Shown in pieces: positions 10,302 through 22,246 of a DNA stretch of 64,000 nucleotides. Made by a program: the position numbers and the translations under genes. This stretch comes from Hydnum rufescens UP504 (lineage: Eukaryota > Basidiomycota > Agaricomycetes > Cantharellales > Hydnaceae): contig MU128929.1 of assembly GCA_014904985.1 (NCBI GenBank), forward strand, positions 15,754-79,753, read 5' to 3'. The notes below the pieces were generated by a model that worked only from the letters and a program-made list of their open reading frames with translations, was not told the DNA's origin and did no database searches. Numbering within the stretch: the first letter of the stretch is position 1; each line of letters begins with the position of its first letter.

Positions 10302-10434
10302 TATATAAACGAGAATACCAACCAATCAATCCATAATTGGCAAGTCGATGTCTGCAAACACCGGTGAAAACCTTTTCTGATTGGCCGTAGCGGAAGCATC
10401 GTGCTCGCCTGTTGTGATTGGCTAGAGCGGAAGC
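10302..10434 (-). promoter_or_regulatory. orphan promoter-like cluster (TATA plus two CCAAT repeats)
   Basis: Two 20-bp units at 10378-10397 and 10415-10434 match at 17 positions: TGATTGG, three variable bases, then AGCGGAAGC. Read on the minus strand each carries CCAAT. TATATAAA lies at 10302-10309, downstream in that orientation. No gene follows for 1.5 kb (the nearest is the serine dehydratase start at 8728), so its target is unknown. Confidence 0.3.
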
Positions 10435-11913
10435 TTTCATGCGCGTTCGGAACTGGGTATACAGTCGATGAGTCCCACTCGGCAATACGGGCCTCGTTGC
10501 CGTCCACGACGGTTACGGAGGACTCAACGCCGGGACGAAGGATCGGGAGAGATACGGAAGGCGCCGGGCATTAGGGAGGCAAAAATAGTACCAAAAACAA
10601 GACAAAACTAATTCAGTCGGTCTCAAAAATGGTATTTTTGGGTTCGTTTGAGCTCTATCGTGAAACCCCCTATTTTTGCGGAAAGTATTTTGACAATATC
10701 TCATTAAATATTGAATATTTATCCTCTCTGTAAAATCAAACGAGTCCCAGTTGATCATCTGCACCCTCTGGCATGCTCAGAGATCGTAATTTGAATATTT
10801 ATATGTTAAATCCCCATAGTCGGGGGTATTTTAGATTTCTCGGGTGAACCACTGAGACTCACACAATAAATATAGCATAATACCAACCCACTGCCACCAC
10901 CGAAGCTCCCACGGACTAAGTTCGATCAAATATCACGTGATTCTTTTTGCTCTTGTGTGTGACACTGAAGTTCACTAGTTCACTGACCATAGTATGCAGT
11001 ATTGGTCATTGCAGTATGCCACAATAACTAGTCCAGCTGCAAGGGAGGTGGAGCTATCTGAAGAAAGAAACCTAATCTGCATGGAAAAGGGCGGGCAAAG
11101 CTGGGACCAGAAATTCATTTTTTTCCCCATAAATTCACTGCTGAGTACCCCAGTAGTACAGTAAGCACAAAGTTGGCTGTAGGGGCCAAAAAATACACAA
11201 ATTGGCCAAATTACCCCTTCAGGGCATATTTTTTATGTGACACCCCTCATTTTTGCCCTCTGTGACAAGGTGAGTTCAGTTTAGGTTCGGGAGGGTGACC
11301 TACGGACAGTATACAGTCTAAGTAGAAGGCTTGAAGCCTAGGGTCATGTTAAGGTTATTAGTTAGATTGTAATGTGGAATGGTGATGGCATGGTAGCAGA
11401 TTATGGTCGTCACCAAATAAGTATGCCAATTGAGCTCGGCTCTCGCTGGTATTTACAGTACAGATCTAGGGCATCTGTCGATTTTCCTATTCGGCAGATT
11501 GCGGCGGTGCCATGGGTCCTTCAGACCTTGCCTAGGAGTAAGACGAGACATGAACAGCGTCCGCTACCAAAATACATGGACGCTGAGCAGAAATGGATGG
11601 TCTAGAGTAGCTAGTGCCTGAGGAATTCTGTGCCCTGTGTAGTAGTTCCTCAGTTCCTGCGGGTTGATCCAATGTGGCAAGTGGATTTTGAAATGAGACA
11701 CAACGGGAAGGTCTTGTACCACAACATTCTCTGCACTTGCTTTCTCTCTCTTCTCCCTTCAATTTTAGCGCAGTGCGCGTATATTTAGGCACGACTAAGG
11801 CTACCGCGGCCTATGCGTTTCCCTCAGCCAACGCTGTGTGTGTCCGTTGTTTTTGATCCCTTTCTTAGCTTACCTCGTCAGCCTACAGAACGACCTATTA
11901 CTCCTAGTATACC

Positions 11914-14900
11914 ATGTCCACTGTCACTGCGTCCTCAGAATCGCGCAGAAGCACTTCCACCCAAGAGCAGACGACCCCTCTTGCGACTCGTACGCACTCA
12001 AACTTGGCCTCGACTTCTTCCACGCGATCCCTTTCCGCTCACCCCAGCGCATCCACTCTCGTGGGGACTCCCAGTAGCCACCGGACATCTGGACCATCTG
12101 CCATCACCGTGGAGTTGGCGCTTGCTCAGTCGAATGGTTCTGTACAAGCTACCCTTGAGAATCTCGTTAATGAGCGCAACCAGCTTCAAAACGAGAATGC
12201 TTCTCTTTGGAAGCACCTTGAGAAGACAAGAGCCTCAGCGCTTTCCTTCAAGAATGATCTAGCCCGAATACGTGCCGAACGGGATCGTGCCCTCTCTCTC
12301 CTTGAAGCTGCCCGAGGTGATGATCACCAAAAACATCAGAATCAAAGAGACACAAGTATCCCCGACGTATCCACCACATCCCTTGAGCGCTCGACGCCTC
12401 AGCGGCATCACTCTGATACGGGTTTGCAACATTTCTTCCTCTTTTTATCCTGATATCTAAAGCTCCTTACTTTTCTAGGCGGCTCGAGGTCTCTTATGGA
12501 TTCCCCGTCCTCGCACACTCCTCCTGGGTCCCTTCGTCGCCCTTCGTTACCATTGCATCTTCCTTCGGATTTCGATATCTCCTCCACATCTTCGCATGAC
12601 ACTACTTCTGTTGGTCCTAGTAGCCTTTCTACAGCTGTCATACCACCTACTCCCACCAAGCCCGGGCGTTCGAGCCGTGATCGCGGGCCTTCAACGCCCC
12701 CTCGCGTGAGCATTGACTCTGGTGTCACCACTGATCAATCCCATGCTTCCTCCACATTGCCGACTTCCGATGTTACGGATGACGGGAGCCAACGCAACAA
12801 CTTCTCATCACAGGACACTCGGACGCCTCTCATACCTCACAATTCACCCCCTACCGTCGCCCTTCGAAATGTTCCCCCCAGGCGATCCAGTGCCGTGTCG
12901 CCCAACCTGACGGCTCCCGAGCCCACCGCCCTGGATCCTAAGCGTTTGGCTAGATCGAGTCGTATCAGCCTACCGGATGAAGCCTCGCGGTACATCACAA
13001 ATATGGTAGAGTCTCCTATTCCTTCTCCTGCCGGAGGACTATCGAGATTTCCTCAGTCAACCGTGGCGCTCGTATCCGAATCTTCATCCTCTGCCTCACG
13101 CGGCGTCACGTCCGTCCCTGGATCGCCTCTGACTCATCCAGAGAGCCACCATTCACCCCTCCGAGTGGAGAAGTCAGCTGACACCGATACTCTCCGTGAA
13201 GCCGCTTTCCTCGACATGGACGATGAAGAGGAAGATGACGAAACCCCAGATCCAGGGATTGTAGTGCCAGTCGTGACATCATCGCCAGGAAACATTCCCG
13301 CGGCCCCTACGGTTGTCAAATCTTCGTCGAAGAGTAGTCAACTATCCGCAGAAGGTCTCGAGGCGCCAAGCCCTTCCCAGGAGTCTCGCCCACTACAGCT
13401 TCCTCGAGTGGAAACGCGCTTTTCCTCTGATGACCTGGAGGACCTTGCTGGAAACGCTCCCGTTCCGATGCCCCCTGAATCACAACCCATCGCATCCTCC
13501 CTTTCTCCCGAACAGCATAGATTTGAGTACAAGGCCACCAGGCTTACGACCGATGACCTACCCTATGCCAAGGTGCATGTTGAAGGTTCTACTATCCGAC
13601 CCAATGATCGCGGGAAAGAGGTACTGTCCTTCATCATACTGGTCCAGACGGCAAATAAGGAGTGGAGAATAGAGAAACTCTACAGCGATGTCCTCGCTTT
13701 GGATGGCAGAGTACGAGTGGCCGCGGGGAAGTCCCATGCTAAGAAGATTGGGACATTGCCGGATAGCAAGCTATTCAAAGACAATGCTCCTGCCAAAGTT
13801 GATCTCAGAAAAGTCGGTTCCCTGATGTCAGTCCTATTCTTGTTTTTGTACTCTAACCTGCTTGCTGTAATAGTTGGCGTTGGAGACTTATTTCCAGACC
13901 TTGATTGAGGCGACGTTCAGAAAGAAGGATGATGTCTGCATGTTCTTCAGTACCGGTCTTGTACGGAACGAGCGCGCTCCAGTACATCATGCTGGATACA
14001 AGGAAGGCTATCTTACGAAACGTAGTAAGAACTTTGGAGGGTATGTCTCTATGTCGTGTCGGCTGTCCAGGTGTTTAGGACTTTTGCTAGGTTTCTTCGT
14101 TGGAAAACACGGTACTTTGTGTTGCAAAGTCCAGTGTTAGAGTACTATGAAAGCGTGAGACGACTTTCGTTTCATGGCCACGAACCTGTTGATTTGACTT
14201 CATCCAATTATACAGCGCGGCGGGCAGCATCTTGGATCAATCCAAATTGCGAATGCCCAGATTGGACGACAGCAAAAGCCCAGCTCAGCTGTTGATGATG
14301 AAAATGCTTTTCGACATGCATTTCTGATCATTGAAGCCAAGAAGACGTCAGGTACTCCACCAGTCCGCCACGTGCTTTGTGCCGAGAGTGATGTAGAGCG
14401 AGACAGCTGGGTGGAAGCACTGGTTCGGTATGTCTCAAGCTCTGTCGATGATGGGTCTGAGACAGTATTTGGCACGTCCTCGGCTGGATCATCTACTCTT
14501 AATGTTGGCCAGTATCAAGGGACGAGATCATCGACGAGCTCTTCAGTTATGTCCCCAACAGAGGCCCCGCCACCGCAGCGCGCCGCACGACGTGGGATAT
14601 CCAAGGATGATATAACCAAGATTTCCATTCCCAATGGCCCAATTCCTTCTGATCGGTCAACCAGTTCTGCCATTACCTCTCCAGAGATGGGGTCTAGCAG
14701 TGATATGTGGACGAATTCAGCAACCATCTCCGATGGTGGGCAGGTCGCCCGACAAGCTCCTGGATCGCTCGTTCCCGGATCGAGCCATGTTGCTCTATCC
14801 AGTTCTGTGCCTACCAACATGGACGCTGCTTCTCCGAGTGGGACGTTAACTCGCGCGAGTTCCGAGTTGGGTCACTACCCAGACATGGCTGCTGATAATC

Positions 14901-16529
14901 GCTCCGACGCACGCGCTAGTACATCATCTGCCGGGGCGTATCGACCGCATCGAGCATCGTATCATCCTTCTCTCTCCACCGTCAAGGCAGGTGCAGGATC
15001 CACGGACTCGTCATCTGTTCCGGATGCTGTGCCTTCACAAAGCGGAAACACTAAGGTGAAGGTGATTTCCGGACCGCTCAACGGAACACCCATCCCCGCT
15101 GGTTATAAGTTTGGTGTGAAGGACACCACGCCCAGTGATTCAGGAAGCGAGCGTGAAAGGAAGGCCAAATCGGGTCGTTTCTGGGGCTTCGGAAAACACG
15201 GCGCCCCTGGCGGACATCCAACCGTGACTCGAGTAGTATTTGGCGTTCCTATCTCAGACGCACTCGCGGTTGCCCAGATTGCCAATTTGCCTGCCATCGT
15301 CTTCAGGTGCATTGAGTATCTGGAGAAGAAAAAGGCGGACCAGGAGGAAGGCATCTATCGTTTGAGTGGTAGCTCTGCGGTTATGAAGGCCTTGAAGGAT
15401 CGATTTAACACAGGTTTGTTCATTCTGCTTAGAGGCCTTTACGCACACTTATAAAGGGTTACAGAGGGTGACGTGGATCTACTCAGTCCCGAGGAATATT
15501 GGGACCCTCACGCAATTGCCGGCTTGCTCAAGAGCTACTTCCGGGAGCTGCCCACGAGTATCCTGACGCACGATCTGCACTTTCGCTTTCTCAAAGTAAT
15601 TGGTGCGCAGAAATGTTGATCAATCGTAATTCATGCCGAGCACCAACGGCATGTTCCCTTCTAGATTTGACGGATCCTGAAGAACGAGTCACGGAACTGT
15701 CTCACCTCATCGCCGCCCTCCCTCTTCCCAACTATTGCCTTCTTCGAGCACTCACCGCACATCTCATCTTAATTGTCCAGAACGCCAGTGTGAACAAGAT
15801 GACGATGAGAAACGTTGGTATCGTATTCAGTCCAACGCTTGGAATCCCCGCTGGCGTGTTCGGCCTTATGCTTGGTGAATTTACGCGCGTGTTTAACGTT
15901 GATACGGACTTCGTAGAGACAGGGCTTAATGAGCCATCAGGGTTTCCAGATGACGTGACCCCGAGAAGCCGAGATAAACTTCCCATGGTACATCCAAGCA
16001 AACGCAACTCTTTGAGCTATGCGGAAGCCTCTGCTGATCGATTGCTCGGCTTAAGTGGACGTTCCCTGACTGGTGAGTTTCCTGTAGCTGCCGCGAGAAG
16101 TGATGATATTGTTCATGATGCGTGACCATGTTAGCCCCTGACGAAGGCGATTCGGATGATATGGACGACATCATCATCCAGGACGATAGTGGGACAGAGA
16201 CTGATGCCACCCCGTCTTTAGCTGGATCAGATGAAGGAAAGGAGGAAGAGGCCGAACCACACTCCCCTCCAGATACCCCGGGCCCCAGGACCTATTTGAC
16301 CTCGACAAACAATGGTGATAATGGTTCTCTCCTCCCACAGACTCCATCGCATTCAGCCATGGTAGCCGCAAATAGAGGGCTACAAATTCATACGGAGCGT
16401 ACCCGAAATCCTGCGGTGGGCTTGCCTGTGTCCCCACGGCCCATGCCAGGCAGTTCCACGAGTAATCCGTCGCCTCGAGCACCTCGCGGTCTCAATTCTG
16501 GGACATACCCCCGCGACGCTAATGTATGA
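11914..16529 (+). CDS. BEM3: RhoGAP with PX and PH domains (Bem3 type)
   Basis: GTPase-activating protein, probably for Cdc42, acting at sites of polarised growth. Exons: 11914-12421, 12479-13812, 13874-14040, 14091-14154, 14216-15413, 15465-15602, 15665-16072, 16135-16529; 1403 residues with every junction in frame. The start is ACCATGTC, a good fungal context. Order: Ser/Thr-rich N-terminus, coiled coil (about 70-150), long disordered region, PX (about 512-650), PH (about 653-775, with KEGYLTKRSK and WKTRYFVLQ), second disordered region, RhoGAP (about 1032-1240) with the catalytic arginine finger in GIYRLSG (about 1072) and the conserved LLKSYFRELP, then an acidic tail. The PX-PH-RhoGAP order is that of yeast Bem3. 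PX and PH are expected to bind membrane phosphoinositides. Confidence 0.92.
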
Positions 16530-17042
16530 AAGTGGACCCTTCCCATCGTTCGATTCCCTTATCCAGACTATTATTTATTGCCTTCAGAAATGGCCTAATA
16601 TTTTATTCTGATCACTTTCGATGATGGTGAAAGCCGTCACAAAAATCTGTAGTTCCTTTCCCATTTTCCATTATGTGCACAGGCGATTGTACACACTAGG
16701 TTCTACGCTTCTATGTGCCGGTTTCCAGGCAATTAACCTGGATGAGACCTTGCTGAGAGACTTGATCGTGAATGAAACGGGCACTGTTAGAATTTAGGAG
16801 AAAACAAAGCAAGCAGGTTAATTATTCTATGCTACGGGGGGGGGCTCTTAGTAAGGTAAGGACTGCGCAAGGACTGCGTTGCATAAGCATCCGCAATGAT
16901 CAAGCGCAGTATAGCACAGCATATTTGCTTCCGACACCCGGTTCTAGTCCAGGCGTCCATCTCAGACTCAAACATTTTCCCTCGTTATAAACCCTGCGCA
17001 GTTCGCTGTCGAACAATCCCCTCCCTTCCAACACCCCACACC
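16530..17042. other. spacer with TATA box
   Basis: 3' flank of the RhoGAP gene and promoter of the protease gene. TATAAA at 16986-16991 lies about 57 bp before the ATG at 17043. An 8-base G run is near 16838-16845. Confidence 0.45.
16986..16991 (+). promoter_or_regulatory. TATA box of the protease gene
   Basis: TATAAA about 57 bp upstream of the ATG at 17043, followed by a C-rich leader. Confidence 0.45.
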
Positions 17043-18902
17043 ATGAAACTAATCTTGGCCGCCCTCTCACTCTCCCTTGTAAACGACGCCTAGCAGTACC
17101 GTCGCCCCGCACTAACTCAGGTAAATAATCATGCCCAGTAACTCAAAGTCCCTCCATGTTCCTAACGAATAACTCGAGGTTAACTATTCCACTCGCCCGA
17201 CGTGCCCCACGTCCTCTCTCCTCGGCGGACGAGATCGGTGCCTGGCAAAATTGCAAGGCGACCTGCTCCGGACCAAATATGGCATTGGAATCGTCACGAA
17301 GAGGGCAACCGGATCAAATGCTCTAGTTAATCAAAACCAGGATACCTCGTACTATGGCTCACTAGCAATAGGGACACCTCCCAAGACGTTTGATGTAATA
17401 TTGGATACGTGCGTCTGTTCCTCTCTGTTCCTCACATCGTTACTTACCTAAGAGACCGACCATCAGGGGAAGCGCTGATCTTTGGGTTGCCTCATCAAGT
17501 TGTGTCACCGGATGTGGAAATGTTCCCACTTTCAACCCAGCTTCATCATCAACGTTCAAAAATCAGTCTACTCCCTTCGCAATAACATATGGATCTGGCG
17601 CCGCCTCCGGTAGTCTGGGCAAAGATGTTGTCCAGATGGCTGGATTCTCCCTGTCAAATCAAGTATTCGGTCAGCGCACTCTCTCCTTCCTTCTTCCTCC
17701 ATTCTGATGCAGGGTTTCGGTCTTGTATAGCTGTCTGCGACCAGATCAGCGCCTCCTTGCTCACGACCCCGGTCTCTGGACTATTGGGACTTGGGTGGCA
17801 GACTATTGCTGCTTCTGGGGCCACCCCCTTCTGGCAGACCCTAGCTTCTGGGGAAGTTGGACCTCACCGCTGATGTCATTTGTGTTAACACGGTAAGCCG
17901 AATCCGTCTGACATTCCTGAAAGCATGCCTGGCGTTCTCAAGCCATCCAAAGATTTGGCAACTCTAGCAGTCAAGCCTCTGCGGAGCCAGGAGGCGTGTT
18001 CACCATGGGATATGTGAACTCGAGCCTGTATTCCGGAAATATTGAATACACCAGTTTGACTGGCTCCGGGTCGTACTGGCTTATCCCATTGACTTGTGTG
18101 TCTCTTCGCATCTCTCAGATGCTATAGAGTTGACATTACTCCCGCATAATAGCCATTACTGTTAACGGGAATTCTGCCCTTAGCGGTTCTCAAACTGCAG
18201 CCATTGATACTGGCACAACCCTCATTGGTGGACCATCCGCCGGTATCGCCGCGATTTTTGCGCAGATCCCAGGATCTGTTGCGGGAACGGGCCAATATGC
18301 CGGATACTACCTGTATCGTACGTTCAATCCATAATTCTGGGATTCCTCCAATTCTGACTTCCGATTGTAGCTTGCGACTCCCAGGTCAACGTGACGATGT
18401 CCTTCGGTGGAGGACAGGCTTGGTCAATCTCACCAGCTGACTTTAAACTGCAGAGCGTGTCCTCATCACAGTGCCTTGGCTCATTTTTCGATATCACCTC
18501 GAGCGGTTCAGATGCGCCCCAGTGGATCGTTGGTGACACTTTCTTGGTGAGGAGTCACAATTCATTTGTGCAGTACTGTGCCTTACCCCTGGTTCACTGC
18601 AGAAAAATGTCTTAAGCGTATATCGGTTTAACCCAGCTGCAGTTGGTTTCGCCGCTCTCTCTCCGGCAGCCGGTGCCTTGGCAAGCGGTGCCGTCCCAAC
18701 AGCTACACTCACCGGTGCAACGGGATCGTCCACGGCATCTAGTTCAGCGACTTACTCAGTATTGCTTGACAGCCATAGACTGTCGATCACGGTCCTCTTC
18801 GTGATACTGGTCGTGCTACAGGGTTCGGTTCGACCTAGAATCTCGCCTTGCGTACGATTTGTGTATGATTTATCTCATTCCAACCACGATTCTCCGCCAT
18901 GA
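17043..18902 (+). pseudogene. pepsin-family aspartic protease, frame-broken
   Basis: Secreted A1 peptidase. The first 12 residues (MKLILAALSLSL) form a signal-peptide core. Then a stop and frame changes make the propeptide (about 17090-17250) unreadable as one frame. One frame reads TIPLARRAPRP-like propeptide and the next frame continues LQGDLLRTKYG, so one base appears missing near 17244. A second single-base loss is needed at the G run 17850-17853 to join PFWQTLASG to SPLMSF. Otherwise exons are clear: to 17408, 17467-17669, 17731-17892, 17953-18095, 18153-18317, 18371-18546, 18603-18902. Both catalytic motifs are intact: DTGSADLW (split by an intron) and AIDTGTTLIGG. Ser/Thr-rich tail plus a hydrophobic segment near the C-terminus suggests a GPI or membrane anchor. 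This is either a recent pseudogene or an intact gene with consensus errors. Confidence 0.75.
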
Positions 18903-21351
18903 TACATTAGAGATTATCATATTGTATCGTCAGCATACCCACCCCTCGTGTTCACTCTCTGCAGGGAGAGCCCATACCATCTTTACTTCCGGCACTAAGG
19001 ACAACCTCTATAATCTACCCCTCTCGGATGTTCGCTCTCCCTCCCTGATCTACCGTATACCTTGGACGGGAAGTTCTTGGTGGCATATATCCCCGTACAC
19101 AGGGGTTTCATGTAATTTTACACTTCATTCTCACCCTTTATGCTTGCTGTAATCATACGTTCTCTATTTCAAAGCATTTCTCTCTGGATCCGTCGATGCA
19201 TTCCCTCCGTCTAAAGAAGCCACTTGCTATTTTCTGAGCCGTTTTGGCGGACTATGTCGCTTCTCTAATGACCAATGATTGGGCTTGAAACAAGAAGTCT
19301 ATGAAATTATGTGCGCAAGTCGCGTATTTGGATCGTTGACATGGACGCTGGTTCTTGACTCCGGTAGGACGATTTTCACGGGTGGTCGCCGTGTGGAGTA
19401 CCAGGCAAGACTGAGATGAATTGCACACAACTTCAGAGGCTCAAACCTGATGATGATGGGACTTTTGATTCTACCCGAGTTCTGATGATGACCATCAGTG
19501 TGTAATTATAATGTAACCGTCCGCTGTGAATTATATTCATTATTGGAAGGGCGTTAAAGCGCCGCCGCCGCGTTAAGACCACGATCGATTTACAGGGGCC
19601 CCACGCACGCACGTAACCTTACACAGGGGTAATATTATGCCGTACTTCGGTGAATTATCCGTTGCGAAAAGTCAGTCTAAAATACCGGCGTGGCGTGTAC
19701 GCGGCGAGCTTTAGATACTTCGCGCATTGACAGCCGGCCTCTCTATAGATGAGTGTTTGATTTATAAGACAACAATTATTTCTTGTAGAATCCTGAGATA
19801 GTTGTACGGAAATGCAGCTGCTGGCAGTCCGACTACGCATCACTGTACAAGGTGATCGATAAGGATATTGTATGTGTACTTTGAAAGACCTTGTAATATG
19901 GACACCACATCAGCACCTATAGCATGTGACTTCATATTGAACTAAATCCAAGAGGGATTGCGGACAATAATGCACGGTCAGAAGATGTACATTGGCCCTG
20001 AAAATACCGGAAAATTCCGCGGCAGGCCACAGCCAGATATTGCTCGTGTAGAATACATTTGTTCAAATTAGGCTCCCTTTTCCTTGGCTATCCCTCTACT
20101 TAATTCTCTGAACTGCCCTCTTAAAGTTCAACCTGATTTTTTCGCCATCATTAGCCATTACTTGGGATACTGTAGAGGGGGTGCCATTCCTTTATTACAA
20201 TTCTTCCACACATGTCTACTCTACTTTCAGTAGGATGTGAACACACCTTCAAAGATGCAAAAAAAACACCTATGGCGTGTGAAAGCAGATAGCTTGTCAA
20301 GCATTGAAAGGCATCCGGACCGGCAGAAGGATGTAGGCCAAAAAGAATTGTGTGAGGGACCTGTCACCTCTAAAATGGTAAAAAGAAATTCAAGAATTGC
20401 TATCCCAAGGATGACCGGGGTATATTTCGCGCCTACCATGCTGCCAGCCGTCCCGCATCCCACGCCATTAAAGCATTCCTTATTCTGTGCTGTTTCCAGG
20501 AGTCCTGGGGAACTAGAGCAATACGTGCTTCTCTTAACTGATCTCTGGAAGAACCGCTCATTCAGCAAGGTACATATTCCCTTCATATTGTGGGAGTGGG
20601 AGACCACCACGATGTGATGGTAATTATACCGAGGCGAGATGACTAATATTGGCTGTCCTTCCGTAAGGTACCAACATTATCACAGGAGCACCTGCGATGC
20701 CGGCATTGACCTACTTACATCATTGCTTGGGCGCCTGTGGAGGCAAAAAGCCACGAGCCACAACCTACTTGATCGAGCAAAACCATATGATCCTCGCTCT
20801 TTTCGCGAATTGTGTGACTCACGCGATCGAGGCAATGACCAATTTTTTGGAAATGGCGTGGCCAGGGGTCCCCCCCCAAATCCGATGCCCACTAGGGGAA
20901 TACGGGATTTGGGAACTAATATAGCGGCTACGAAACTGGAAAACCCGCCCTATGACCAGCCCGGTTGTCCCTGGTGTCTGGAGGCGGAGGCACATTGGTC
21001 GTTGTGATCATTTGCAGAAAACCGCTATGAGTTCGCCGTTGTCGTGGTTCACCGTGGATCCGGAATTATCCGACATTGCCCCGCAATACAGGAGTCGCTT
21101 GTCAGGGACAATGGCCTACAAGAATAATTGCCGGATGGTCTAGTAGAATCCTTCGAGAACACCTCGATTCTCGGCATCTTTAATATAATTATTGCTACTA
21201 CACCAAAATGTAGAAATGTTGAATATTGCGGCTTGTGACACCCTGCGTTGCAAAGATGATTCATGGCTACACACTACCTCCAAAAAAGGTGCACCTCAAA
21301 GCAAGGCATCGGTAAGGCCAAATGAAGATTTTCAGGTAGTACGTTACTAGT
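18903..21351. other. 2.4-kb intergenic interval, no recognised gene
   Basis: Frames of about 125 codons overlap on both strands near 20230-20615, but neither has a family motif, and the mutual overlap suggests chance. Confidence 0.4.
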
Positions 21352-22246
21352 TTAAGCTACAGAAACAGATGGAGGAAGTTCCACCTCACGGGCCCCGTCC
21401 TTGTCGACCACTCTGACCTTGAATTTCCCGACGCCGATGGCCATCCGATTCGCCACCTCATCAATACATCTTCGGAGAGTTCTTAAACCTTCCTCCAACG
21501 ATGCCGCAGGGTTGTGATAGCTGAAAAGATAATGTGGGAAAGAATTCGTGCGAAGGTCAGGCCCCCTAGATCTATTTACCATGTCATAAACGAGGCATTA
21601 CCGATCTAGAGTGCTGAGAGCAAAATATGAGCCGTAACCATGAGCGGCGTATGGTACACTTGCAATAGTCCCAAGATAGTCGATCCAATACAAGTGAGGT
21701 GTGGAGGTAGCTTCGTCATAGCCGCCTAGCAGGAGATTTACAGAGTAAGGATGACGTGAACGAAGGGAGTCGGCCAGAGTGCGTCGGATCCAAGCAGCTG
21801 AGGATTGAGGACGTAATTCGTGATTGTTTCTATTGTACATAGAAATTGGGACCTTGTTTGCGAGTGCAAAATGATGTAAAGGTATACATATCTACGCACC
21901 GCATATGCTGGAGGCGAATGTTCCTCTCGATATATTCTGCAAATTGGACGGTATCACCTGGAAGAAAATAGAGCTCAGGGCCTCGCCATAATTAGGGGTA
22001 CAGGCGGTCATATTGCACCTGGCTCTCCAGAATAGGTCATAACAAGATGAGGGCTTAACACCTTGGTCTTATCTTCATCCGACTTCATTTTCACGATAGA
22101 GCGTGCCGCAGTCGTGTCCGCTGCTACTAGAACATATCCTTTCCCTAGGGTGAAGGATTGAATTAGCAACAAGATTTAGTCTGGAGAATACGCGTCTCTC
22201 CAATTAATCGAGAATGCTAACCAACTAGAGCGAAGCTGCATTCCAT
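21352..22246 (-). CDS. PRE1: 20S proteasome subunit beta type-2 / beta4 (Pre1)
   Basis: Non-catalytic subunit of the inner beta ring of the 20S proteasome. Exons (minus): 22222-22246, 22019-22144, 21900-21957, 21602-21829, 21352-21520; 201 residues, close to yeast Pre1 (198). No propeptide. The N-terminus reads MECSFALVGKGYVLVAADTT, matching the family. The conserved core follows: AWIRRTLADSLRSR, NLLLGGYD, PHLYWIDYLGT, AAHGYGSYFALS, then RRCIDEV and GKFKVRVVDKDGAREVE. All four introns (61-81 bp) are GT-AG and keep frame. No frame damage. Confidence 0.95.

Larger units (their letters stand above)
8729..11913. other. 3.2-kb gene-free interval
   Basis: No recognisable protein on either strand. 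It contains two perfect hairpins (9510-9527 and 9604-9627), a promoter-like cluster with two CCAAT-bearing repeats (10378-10434) and TATATAAA (10302-10309), and AT-rich stretches around 10600-11250 with short homopolymers. T/C-rich sequence before 11914 probably includes the promoter of the RhoGAP gene. Confidence 0.45.

Noticed and set aside
20227..20617. Overlapping frames of about 126 codons on both strands
   Set aside because: Complementary overlap of two motif-free frames is expected by chance.
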